A program made the position numbers and the translations under genes. 64,000 nt of DNA from Pinus tabuliformis (taxonomy: Eukaryota; Streptophyta; Pinopsida; Pinales; Pinaceae): assembly GCA_031772625.1 (NCBI GenBank), contig CM062804.1, positions 1,018,200,514 to 1,018,264,513 of the forward strand, read 5' to 3'. Position 1 is the first letter of the stretch; each line of letters starts with the position of its first letter. The notes below the pieces were generated by a model. The model searched no databases. It had not been told where the DNA came from and saw only the letters and a program-made list of their open reading frames with translations. This document shows, one piece after another, positions 1 through 9,960 of the stretch.

Positions 1-99
1 GAGATAGGGAAGAAGAAAGAGTCTCACAAAGACAAATACAAACATAGAAGTTAGATCTAGAAAGTCATGAATATTTTAGATTTTCACTAAAATAGATGT

Positions 100-600
100 A
101 CTGATTTCAATGTAGTTGTTGATTTCTAATCCTATTTGATCACATGCACTATATGCATTGATTTTAGTGTAGATTTTGATTTATAATTCTATTTAATACC
201 TTACACTAGATGCATTGATTTCAGTGTCGATGTTGATTTCTACTCCTATTTGATTGCTTGCACGGGATGCATTGGTTTTAGTGTAGATATTGATTTCTAA
301 TCCTATTTGATTGCTTGCACTAGATGCATTGATTTTAGTGTAGATGTCAATTTCTAATCATATTTAATACCTTACACTATATGCATTGATTTTAGCATAG
401 ATGTTGATTTTTACTCATATTTGATTGTTTGCATTAGATAGTTTTAGTGTAGATATTAATTTATAATCCTATTTGATTTCTTGCACTAGATGCATTGTTT
501 TTAGTTTAGATGACATTGATTTATAATCCTATTTGATTTCTTGCACTAGATGCATTGATTTTAGTGTAGATGTTGATTTCTGATTTGATGCAACAAGATG
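100..600. repeat. 57-bp minisatellite, block 1
   Basis: About nine tandem copies of a 57-bp unit built around 'ttgatttctaatcctatttg', 'gcttgcactagatgcattga' and 'ttttagtgtagatg'. Units differ by a few bases, and a recurrent variant has 'taataccttacac' in place of 'tgattgcttgcac'. At least one unit has a short internal deletion (near 437). Confidence 0.85.
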
Positions 601-660
601 TATGATGTACATTAATTTCAAAGTAATTATATTAATAGTGCACATTGATTTCAGTCTAAG

Positions 661-945
661 CACATCTCTACCTCCTCCATATATACCTCTATCTCCCATT
701 GTCTCCCCTTCTCTATCTCTCTATCTCAGCCCCTAAACATACACTCTCTCTCTCCATATCTACCTATCTCTCTCTCCCTCCCTCCCTTTCCCCTCCCTCT
801 CTCTCTCTCTAACATTTCTCTCTCCATATCCATATCTCTTCCTTCCTCCCTATCTTTGCCTCTCTCTTCTTACCTCCCCCCCATCTATATCTCTATCTCC
901 CCTTGTCTCTCCTTCTCACCCCCAAAACATACACACTCTCTCTCA
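661..945. repeat. CT-rich low-complexity tract 1
   Basis: An almost pure pyrimidine strand of irregular CT/CCT repeats. It is followed on the same strand by a near-complementary GA tract at 1368-1700, so the two form an inverted pair. Confidence 0.85.
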
Positions 946-1367
946 ATGTAAGCACATAAAAATTATTCAACCATAAATATAATACTTGAATTTTCATCCT
1001 AAATAAAATGTTTGTTTACTTGAATTTATAATTGGGCACATTCTTATTATTCCCATTTTCCATCATTCAACATTGTTAATTACTTTTCATGCAAATGCGG
1101 TAATAGAAAATAACTACCATTGAAGATTATTTGGAGTTTAACACTCCATAATCACAATGATTGACTTTGGAGAAAACTACTATTAATATTAGAGAGAAAC
1201 AGAGACAAGGCATGTAATTGGGTACATTCTTATTATTCCCATTTTCCATCATTCAACATTGTTAATTACTTTGCATTCAAATGCGGTAATATAAAATAAC
1301 TACCAAACTACTATTAATATTAGAGAGAAACATAGACAAGGTATGTAATTGGGTACATTCTTATTAT

Positions 1368-1860
1368 GGAGAGAGAGATAGATAGATATGGAGAGAGAGT
1401 GTGTATGTTTTTGGGGTGAGAAGGAGAGACAAGGGGAGATATAGATATAGATGGGGTGGGGGAAGGGTAGAAGAGATAGACAAAGAGAGGGAGCGAGGAA
1501 GAGGGATAGATGGGAGATAGAGATATAGATGAAGAGAGAGAGAGGGGGGAAGAGATAGTGAGGGAAAGGAAGAGGAAGAGATAGATAAATAGATAGATAT
1601 GGGGGAGATATAGAGAGCATGATATATGTTTAGGGGGTTGAGATAGAGAGACAAATAATGAGAGATAGAGGGAGGTATAAATATAGATGACAGGGGGAGA
1701 GAGGAAAGAAGAGAAATATAGAGAAAGTTAGGGAGACCCAGATAGAGTGAGACGAGAGAGAGAAGGAGAGGAAGAGAGAGAAGGAGAGTGGGAGGGAGAT
1801 AGACACAGAATGGAAGATGGAGAGAGAGGGAAGAAGAAAGAGTCTCACAGAGACAAATAC
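1368..1860. repeat. GA-rich tract, inverted copy of the CT tract
   Basis: A purine-rich strand. Its reverse complement matches the CT-rich tracts: 'ccccttgtctctccttctca' and 'aaaacatacacactctctct' occur in the reverse complement here and directly at about 900-940 and 2785-2825. The three open frames read across it are strings of Ser, Leu and Pro and are not genes. Confidence 0.8.
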
Positions 1861-1914
1861 AGACATAGAAGTTAGATCTAGAAAGTCATGAATATTTTAG
1901 ATTTTCACTAAAAT

Positions 1915-2415
1915 AGATGTATTGATTTCAATTTAGTTGTTGATTTCTAATCCTATTTGATCACATGCAATATATGCATTCATTTCAGTGTAGATGTCGA
2001 TTTATAATTCTATTTAATACCTTATACTAGATGTATTGATTTCAGTGTCAATGTTTATTACTACTCCTATTTGATTGCTTGCACATGATGCATTGGTTTC
2101 AATGTAGATATTGATTTCTAATCATATTTGATCGCTTGCACTATATGAATTGATTTCAGTGTAGATGTCGATTTATAGTCATATTTAATACCTTACACTA
2201 GATGCATTGATTTCAGCGTAGATGTTGATTTCTACTCATATTTGATTGCTTGCATTAGATGCATTGGTTTCAGTGTAGATATTGATTTCTAATCCTACTT
2301 GATTTCTTGCACTAGATGCATTGATTTCAGTATAGATATTGATTTCTAATCCTATTTGATTGTTTGCACTAGATGCATTGATTTTAGTGTAGATGTTGAT
2401 TTTTGATTTGATGCA
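1915..2415. repeat. 57-bp minisatellite, block 2
   Basis: Second array of the same 57-bp unit, again about nine copies, in the same orientation as block 1. It is flanked by the same sequences as block 1, which supports duplication of the whole block and not independent expansion. Confidence 0.85.
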
Positions 2416-2489
2416 ACAAGATGTATAATGTACATTTATTTCAAAGTAATTATATTAATAGTGTGCATTGATTTCAGTGTAAGAATATT

Positions 2490-2833
2490 TCTACCTCCTC
2501 CATCTATATCTCTATCTCCCATTGTCTCTCCTTATCTATCCCTCTATCTCAGCCCCTAAACATACACACTCTCTCTCCCTCCCTCTATTTCCCCTCCCTC
2601 TTTCCCTCCCTCCATTTCCCCTCCTTCTCTCCCTGCCTCCCTGCCTCCCTCCCTTTCCCCTCCCTCTCTCTCTCTTCCCCTTATCTCTCTCTAACATTTC
2701 TATCTCCATATTTATATCTCTTCCTCCCTCCCTATCTTTGCCTCTCTCTTCTTCCCTCTCCTCCCCCTCATCTTTATCTCTATCTCCCCTTGTCTCTCCT
2801 TCTCACCCCCAAAACATACACACTCTCTATTAG
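2490..2833. repeat. CT-rich low-complexity tract 2
   Basis: Second direct copy of the pyrimidine tract, with longer runs of CCCT/CCTCC than the first copy. No coding signal. Confidence 0.8.
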
Positions 2834-3469
2834 TGTAAGAACAAAAAAATTATTCAACCAATACTTGAATTTTCATCCTAAATAAAATGTTTTCTTACCC
2901 CAAATTTTCGCTTCTTGAAACTATAAATTATTTATAGTTGGGTACATTCTTATTATTCTCATTTTCCATCATTCAACATTGTTAGAAAACAAATACCATT
3001 GAAAATTATTTGGGGTTTATTTGGAGAAAACTACTATTAATATTGGAGAGCAACAAAGACAAGGTATGTTGCTTATTACAGTAGTTCGAGTTAAATATTT
3101 GAAGGGTCTATGATTCCAACTATTCTTTTCATATGATCGATATGAGAAAATGGAAAAATAATAGGTGTGACAATAGGAATAGTAGAAGAAAATAGTTATA
3201 GATTGATTGCAATGAAGATTGTTTGTAATTGAATATATTCTTTGTATTCACATTTTCTATCTATCAAAATTGTCACATTGACACTTTGCACTCAAAATTT
3301 GTATTTCATCATTCAAGTTACTAACAATCTCTCTCATCTCAACAAATTGAGGTAACTAAGAAATTTTGAATTAAATTGACCAAATTAATCTTAGACATAT
3401 TTAGTATATTTAAAATGATCAAAATAATTAGATGTTCAACAATTTTTTTATGACCACACATGACTAAAA

Positions 3470-3639
3470 CCAGCCTAGATCCATCTTAACACTGGATCTA
3501 TCAAGCACCGAGAGGGATCAAATCTATCAAGATGCAAACCTTTCCTCAAGTTTTTCACTAAAAAAATAGGTTTGCACCTCGAGATATTTGATCCCTCTCG
3601 ATGCTTGATAGATTTGGTGTTAAGATGGATCTAGGCTGG
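3470..3639. repeat. 170-bp foldback (MITE or miRNA-like hairpin)
   Basis: Two 72-base arms, 3470-3541 and 3568-3639, are reverse complements with 8 mismatches by my count. They surround a 26-base loop. The outer 23 bases of the arms match perfectly, from 'ccagcctagatccatcttaa' inward. Flanks are AT-rich and I see no clear target-site duplication. It could be a small foldback transposon or a young miRNA-type precursor made by inverted duplication. The structure is certain; its nature is not. Confidence 0.8.
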
Positions 3640-5770
3640 CATTAACAAAATAAATTATAATATTAAAAAAAAATTATGGAAAATATTATTATAATTAATT
3701 GTAATTTAATTATATTTAGATGAATAGTATTTTTAATTACATAAATAGATAATTATTTTGGAATATGATTTATAATATAATATAAAAATATTATATGAAA
3801 ATATAAAATAAAAGTTATATTTTTATTTACAAAATAATATATATATATATATATGGTTGATTGAGTTATATTTGAACAATATTTATAATGGTTGAATTGA
3901 GGCTTCTGTGATCCATAACAATTATAAGAAGAAATTTCGGCGTAAATCACATTCAGAAAATCATTTTCGGCGTGTTTCAAGCTAACCAATGTGGTTCATA
4001 GTCAGGACAAGTTGAAAAATAAGATCTATCTTTGCCAGTTAAATACTTTGAGTAGAGCCTCCAACGGCTAACTAGGGTCGACAATGATTTTTTGAATGTG
4101 ATTTTATAATATTTATAATATTAAAAAAAATACAATAATGGATATATATTTCATAATCATTATTCTTAGAATCACTCAAATTAAAAAGTAAAATTAATAT
4201 ATAAATGAGAGTTATTATTTTATTTATCAAAATATAATTGATAATTATATTTGAAATATAAATTAAGTTTATTTTTAATTCGCTCAAAGAATCTTCTATT
4301 ATATTATTATCAAAATAAAAAATACATGTTGATTTTCAAAGGCTCTTCTTGCTTCACTATGACCAAAATTATTAGTTAGGAGAGTCGGGATGTAATACAT
4401 ACAATCTTTCCATTGAACCTTTATTTCTGGTGGGATAAACAATCATATATATGAAAATAGAAGAAAAATGAGTAAACAACTAGTAGAATGCATATCAAGG
4501 TGGTGATTGAGGAGGATGCATGGGTTGAGCTACGAGTGGGCCCTATCGTTCATGCACATGAAAATCAATGTGCTCCATTCTAGCCTCAAGTTCATGTAGG
4601 TGGTCACTGATCTTCCATTAGCTTCTATGCACATTAGCCAGTTGTTACAAGAACTTTGATTGGATATACTGAATATCATTCATATAGGTCACTAGATCAT
4701 TCTTGTCCTCATATCTGTGCTCATGGACAATATCCAGGGTGGCCTGAATTCCACTCAATTGACCAATTATCAAGTCCAAGGAGGGAGGTTGGTCGACATG
4801 GCTAAGTGAGTGAGCTGTGTCCTATTAAATTTCACCCTATCTATCCCTGTTTTCATAATCTTCCTCACTGGAGGTGGTCTCCCTACCTGCTTGTGCCTCT
4901 GGCCACCCTTGTTTTCTGCCCCTTCTACGAGGTCTTCCGCACTCGTGAGGAATCCCTACATGAAATAAAATAACTGAGGTCTGGACAAGAACACTATCAA
5001 ATGTACACTCAATTCTTCCAACCAAAATACTACACCACAAAATCAACAAAGATCAAACCAGATGATAAGGGGCTGACCCTACAAGGAATGAGGATAGCCT
5101 AAACACTCAAAGATGCAAGAAACTATAGCGGGTGTCCGAAACCACTTCCTGACTGAAACCCAACTAACTAGAAACTTGAGAACCACAAAGACTGATAACA
5201 GACTCCCATTCCGGCCAATTCATCTAAACATTTACCTCATCGAGGAAAACCTTACTCACAAGAAATTTACCAAACCCAAACTGACAGGAAGCATGGTGAG
5301 TCAACTCGAGAGAGAAACTATGGAATATACCACACACAAGAACATAAAAAAGAACAATTATAGACCTTGGGGGTCCATGGCCTTCTTTATACCATAACAC
5401 TACCTTAAGGACTAGAGGGTAAACCTGAGAAGGGATATCGTGGAACTATTGCTCAAACAAAACACCCAATTTAGAAATTGACAACGGAGCCTTGCCTCCA
5501 ACCAATGATATCCCCTAAGATGGGGACTAGGTCTCCCTAGCCGCTTGTACCCATTTCCAATGTCGAACCCACAAGCTTGAGAGAATATATACCTATAATT
5601 TGTAATGCTCTTTGTAGGTCAGAAACAGGCCATGCTAAGAGACACCTCCAATGTCAAAATCTATCGCTAGGCCAAGAGGAAAATTCCCAAGGTGGGGAGG
5701 GAGTGCTCTAGGATCCTAGATATATGTCTATGAGCAACCCATGGTAGAAAAACTAACTCCTTTTCCTTCC
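3640..5770. repeat. Dispersed repeat segment, copy 1
   Basis: An AT-rich part (3640-4330) and a more balanced part (4330-5770) match, in the same order and orientation, about 59740-60500 and 60507-61990. Shared landmarks include 'ttgattttcaaaggctctt' and 'ttgcttcactatga'. The AT-rich part also resembles 62570-63060. About 3880-4085 looks like an extra piece absent from the second copy. The balanced part carries the TE gene fragment described at 4490-5050. Confidence 0.75.
4490..5050 (-). pseudogene. TE-derived gene fragment, copy 1
   Basis: On the minus strand this matches the better-preserved frame at 60607-61250. It reads an Arg/Lys-rich stretch (CGRPRRRGRKQGW), then SLSHVDQPPSLD, then a helix-rich part (GIQATLDIVHEHRYEDKNDL, LHELEARMEHIDFHVHER). 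Several in-frame stops interrupt it, and TAG sits where the other copy has CAG. The overall style is that of accessory ORFs in plant transposable elements, but I cannot name the family. It is not a functional gene. Confidence 0.5.
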
Positions 5771-6719
5771 CCAGAATTTTGGTGGTCGTTCAACTCTCTG
5801 CCCCATTGTTGTTTTGTATTTTTGAGGTTGAGGGAGTAAACACATTGAACAACATCAAAACCACTTTGGAAGATGGGATCTAGCCCTACCAGCTTCAAAG
5901 AGGGATCTCTATGTTTAATTTAGCTTTGTTTTATGGATAAATTTTAGACTATCTATGATTGTACTTGTTTGTTTTGAATGATTGGTTTGGTTGATTTGAG
6001 TGTTATAATTCCATTGGGCTATGGGGTCTATAAACTAAACTGGAGTTTGTTCATCAATTTTTAAAGGAGTTGTCACAGGCCAAGATAGGTTGCAGTAAAC
6101 GGATATTTTCAGAGTTTAAATGGATGGTGGAAAAGAAGAAGTGTAAGATTCAGTAGAGAACAAAGAGAAATTAATAATTTTTTATCCCGACTTCAGTAGA
6201 AAACATTAAAATTAACAACAGCCAAAATAGGGAGCTCTTGATAACGAATATTATTTATCACAGTTTCTGTTGATGAATTTAGATTTATAAAAACAAAGGA
6301 AATAAATAACAATTTTTAAACAGATAAAGACAAGAAGGACATCACCATTTAAGACACCACATGAATCCTGTAAAAGGTCCATGTATTATTGATGCTCCAT
6401 TACTTCAAAATTACGATATGCAGCAGAAATTACATTCAGAAATCAACACTAATACTTCAATCAGTGAAGTATTTATAATAAAAATTACAATAATGATTTA
6501 CAAAAATGTTGTCAAATTGACAGTGTATTATTAGCCTAATTACAAACTAATATTATATAATATTGGCAAAAGAATATGCCACGTAGGTTGTTGAGGAAAA
6601 CAGTGGCCCTATTTGGGTGGTTTCTGTTGCCGAGTAATCCAAAATAGAATGCGATACTGAAATGAATCTTGCGCTGGCTACTATGCTGGAAAAATCTTTC
6701 ACTGCTTCTGAGTTACTGC
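5060..6719. other. No gene seen
   Basis: Bases 5060-5770 continue the segment shared with 61250-61990. The 94-residue plus-strand frame at 5113-5397 is not kept in that second copy, so I do not call it. Bases 5770-6719 show no open frame of note and no repeat I recognise. The last 150 bases may encode a frameshifted tail of the minus-strand pseudogene that ends at 6720. Confidence 0.6.
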
Positions 6720-8931
6720 TTAGTCCATTAAATCAAGTAACTCTTCCCATCTCTTTTCATCTGGCACTGTTAATTTTTCCACCTTATAGTAGATTTCATC
6801 TACCTCTGTATACTTAGCAAAAGTTGGTTTCACGGTAAAAATATGTTTTACCTCATTCTGCACATGGAATTCATTTGATATGGTCTCCAGAAATGCCTTT
6901 GTTGTCATGCTTCCTTTGATTCCATTGAACTTGATGCTGCCCTTGGCTACCTCTTTCATCTTCTGGATGTAATCCTCTTGAGTGATCAACTTGTCATTGA
7001 TGACATAAATACTGGGCAGTCGCTTTTGCATCAAGGCTTCAATCCTATTTTTAAAAATGTTTACCTGTAGCTCCAAGGTCTCACACCTTTCCTCCTACTG
7101 GTCAATAAGGTTTCTCTTAGTCAAGACTTTCTTGATCTCTAGAATTGTGGCAATTCTGTCACTAACTCCCACTTCCTGCAACTCATATCTAAACTTTGAA
7201 TTTAAGAACCTGATAATATTGCTAGCTTCAGTTGGCATTTCTTCCAGATTTTCCCTTCCTTGCACAATGGTCTTAGTGGCCTTCTTTATTAACTCTTTCT
7301 ATTCAAATATAATTTGAGTAGGGGGCCAAACCTCATTCATTGAGTCAAGTATGTTCATCCAAATTGTTTCCTTGGCTTGGGCCAAGGTCTGGCCAATAGA
7401 TGTGTCCCTCTCTACCTGGCACAACTTTTCTAAAAGTCTTTGAGATTTGTCCAATTCAGTAGCCTGAGCAACTTCAGCTTTGGCCTTTTGGGCTTCCAAA
7501 GCTTTGAGTTTCCCCTGTAAGGTCTCAATTTCCTTTGATTGCAAAGACATATTTTGCAATGTTTGTGTGACCTTTTCAACACTGGGAGTTTGAGTAGAAG
7601 TAGTAGGTGCAGTGGTTGTTCCTGTGGATGGCCATTGAGAAAGAGGTACAACATCTAAGGGAACAATGGCCATCTTCAAGCTGTCTTCCTTCTCCTTTAT
7701 CAGCTTTTCCAACTCTGCTTCCATCTGCCTGATCTGTATGTTTTGATCAATAATTAGTTTCATCATGTCATCTTTCTGAGCTTCACCTTTTGCAATATCC
7801 TTGATCATTGGATCCTATGTAGCTGGCAGCTTGAGTTGTTTCCTCAATGCTGCAATGTCCAAGTTTTTCTTCTTAATAATTTCTTCAGCGGCAATAACAT
7901 CCTTAGGGTAATACCCTATATTGATCACCAAGCCTTCCAAAGACTTGATCCTATTGTCTTTGGCCAAGGAGGAGACCTTCTCCATCTTCAACTATGATTG
8001 CACATTTGCAAAAGAGACCTGCAATTTGGATAAAGACATGGTAGTGTTAGTGAGAGTGGAGGATATCATCTCGCTAGTTTGTTTGTGCATCTCCATTTCA
8101 TCAATGGGATGTATGTCCTTTGTACTGAACTCAAAGTTGGTGCTCTTGTAATCAACTATTGATTTGGGTTATGAAGTCTGGGCCTTAAGAAAGGCCATCT
8201 ACATTATGTTATGTTCAATATCAAATACTGACATAAGTCTACTCTGTGAACTAGAAATCTTCTTCCAGAATTGGTTTTAGGTGTTATTCTTCAAGATTTC
8301 ATTTTTGAGCTTTATTTCTTTGTACCTATCAAACATCGTTTTCTCTTTTTTTGTCTAGATAGTGTGTGTTTCCAACTCGGTCTCCTTATTCTGGAAGTCT
8401 TCTTCCAGAATTGGTTTTAGGTGTTATTCTTCAAGATTTCATTTCTAAGCTTTATTTCTTTGTACCTATCAAACATTGTTTTCTCTTTTTCTATCTGGAC
8501 AGTGTGTGTTTCCAGCTAAGTCTCCTTATGACCCTGTGAATATGAAGGTTTAGAAGGAGAAGTAGTGAACTTCATGGTTGCTGGTGGAGAATCTTTGATG
8601 ATGATAGCTATTTGTTCTTCCATTTCTTTGCCTACTTCTGTTTTGTGAGTCACCTTGGGCCTCTTTCTTTAACTGATTCTAAATTATCTGGCTTCACTCC
8701 CTGTTTTAGATGATGGCCTTTCGTCCCTCTACCTTTTACTAGATTTTTCCTGAGGAACAGGAGTATTCAAACTAGAAGTGGACACAATCTACTCTTCAAC
8801 TTCTTGCAGGGTATTTTCTCCCCATTCCAATTGATTGGAAAATTTCTCTATGTTTGGCCTAGAAGTATGAATGTAGGGAGTATTCTTATTGTCCACACTG
8901 AGTTTTGAAATGATTCCATATGGGTCATAAG
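6720..8931 (-). pseudogene. Coiled-coil protein pseudogene, cut by element A
   Basis: Read right to left, this is a long degraded coding region. It has an N-terminal part with SYNTYDPYGIISKL directly at the element A border, a basic patch (RKRPKVTHKTE), a long coiled coil (EAELEKLIKEKEDSLKM; LQGKLKALEAQKAKAEVA), a Pro/Thr linker, and a C-terminal region ending LLDLMD. The frame from about 8150 to 6720 is continuous except for TAG codons that look like former CAG. Upstream it is frameshifted by a 140-bp tandem duplication. Element A starts at 8932, inside the gene, so the 5' portion is missing. I do not recognise the family; it may itself belong to a mobile element. Confidence 0.55.
8261..8540. 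repeat. 140-bp tandem duplication in the coiled-coil pseudogene
   Basis: Bases 8261-8400 and 8401-8540 are adjacent direct copies; both start 'tcttccagaattggttttag'. The period of 140 is not a multiple of three, so the duplication shifts the reading frame of the minus-strand gene. It is one of the lesions that killed it. Confidence 0.85.
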
Positions 8932-9938
8932 TGTTATAGCTCCAAACCCCACTCTTAGGATTTGTGATGCTGCACTCATGGCCCAAGGCAACCCCTCCTT
9001 CTAGACTTGGTCCAAAATTTAAAAAACAGTGTTTTATTCCCTATACATGACATTTCTCTGAGCTAAACGCGTGTAGACGCGGTTATATGTATACCCAACC
9101 CACGTATATGTCTTAAAACACTTAAAAAAATTAAATCTCCTTAATTTAGGGCAAAGATCGTGGGTTTTACCTTCTAATCACCTGTTAGTGCCCGTGGCCC
9201 AACTGTTCCCAACGAATTCCCAACTAAAAAACTACTTTGGGAGAAGTATAAAAAGTTTTCAATGGGAAGGCCTAAAGGAGGAGAGAGGAGAGAGAAAGGT
9301 TATTATGCTGAGATTTCCCTGACCAGGTCTAAAGATCCTTGTGCCTTCTACACTTCTTCCATTTTTACAGGAAACCCTTGTTTCCTTATGTGATGATGTC
9401 CATCTACTACTTGTGATATCATGGAGTAAGTCATGGAAGGAGTTTGTTAAAGGCTTGAGACTAGACAAATCCGGAGGACGGTTCCGCTTGGAGCCTGCGA
9501 AAGGACGACTCAAGTGAAATTATTCCTTTCTATACTTTATTTGTCTATAATAAAAGAAACACATGCCTTTGTTCTTGATATAAATCTTCTTCATGTTTAT
9601 GATATTCATGTTAGAATTCATATGTGAATGGTTGTTTAATTGCATAACTAACTACCTTTCTTTATAATATGAAAATGGTTTCTTTATGATGTTTAGTCCA
9701 TATACTACTGTACTTTCTTGAATTGGTTGTTTTGCAGGTCAAAGGAGCGAAAGGAACTCCAAGAAGGGTTTGGACCCTGGAAGGACCTTCTCAAACGTAG
9801 GACCTCAGGTACACCCCTTATCGTAGAGTTTGCTTATATTAGCATCATGGCTGTATGGAATGTGTGTTTCTCTGTATAGACAACTTTCAGTCTGCTAGGG
9901 TATCAGCCCAAGACCCTAGGGGAACTTTTCCCTTAATA
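8932..9938 (+). repeat. 5' LTR of element A
   Basis: It starts with TGTTATAGCTCC and ends at 'cccttaata' (probably CA mutated to TA, judging from element B, which ends CAACA). It matches both LTRs of element B in reverse orientation. It holds a TATA box (9247-9253) and a possible polyadenylation signal, AATAAA, at 9549. About 9066-9108 contains the CGCG/GTATA motifs that recur elsewhere in the element. Confidence 0.88.
9247..9253 (+). promoter_or_regulatory. LTR TATA box
   Basis: TATAAAA inside 'agaagtataaaaagttttca'. The same word stands at the same place in both element B LTRs (around 25185 and 36866, minus strand), so it is the likely core promoter of the family. Transcription should start roughly 30 bases downstream. 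Confidence 0.7.
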
Positions 9939-9942
9939 GAAT

Positions 9943-9960
9943 TGGCGACTCCACTGGGGA
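9943..9960 (+). promoter_or_regulatory. Primer-binding site of element A
   Basis: TGGCGACTCCACTGGGGA lies four bases after the LTR end. This resembles the tRNA-Arg-type primer sites reported for Ogre/Tat elements and differs from the tRNA-Met site of element C. Element B has TGGTGACTCCGTTGGGGA at the equivalent place. Confidence 0.8.

Larger units (their letters stand above)
1..3066. repeat. Direct duplication of a minisatellite/CT-rich block
   Basis: Bases 1-1215 and 1826-3066 are two direct copies of one composite block. Each holds, in order, a GA-rich start with 'gttagatctagaaagtcatg', a 57-bp minisatellite, a CT-rich tract, and a unique-looking tail containing 'ttccatcattcaacattgtt'. Bases 1216-1825 separate them and hold a partial tail copy and a GA-rich tract. 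No protein gene is credible; the open frames here are low-complexity Ser/Leu/Pro translations of CT tracts. The copies differ by scattered substitutions and small indels, so the duplication is not recent. Confidence 0.85.

Noticed and set aside
100..600. The 57-bp minisatellite as a protein repeat (19 codons) or CRISPR-like array
   Set aside because: All frames contain stops. Units are adjacent without unique spacers, in a plant genome.
1300..1866. Three overlapping minus-strand open frames of 78-106 codons, rich in Ser, Leu and Pro
   Set aside because: They are translations of a GA/CT-rich low-complexity tract in all frames, with no domain.
2522..2833. 103-codon plus-strand frame
   Set aside because: Same low-complexity CT tract; open only because CT repeats lack stop codons.
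5113..5397. 94-codon plus frame in dispersed segment copy 1
   Set aside because: The homologous segment at about 61330-61615 does not keep the frame.
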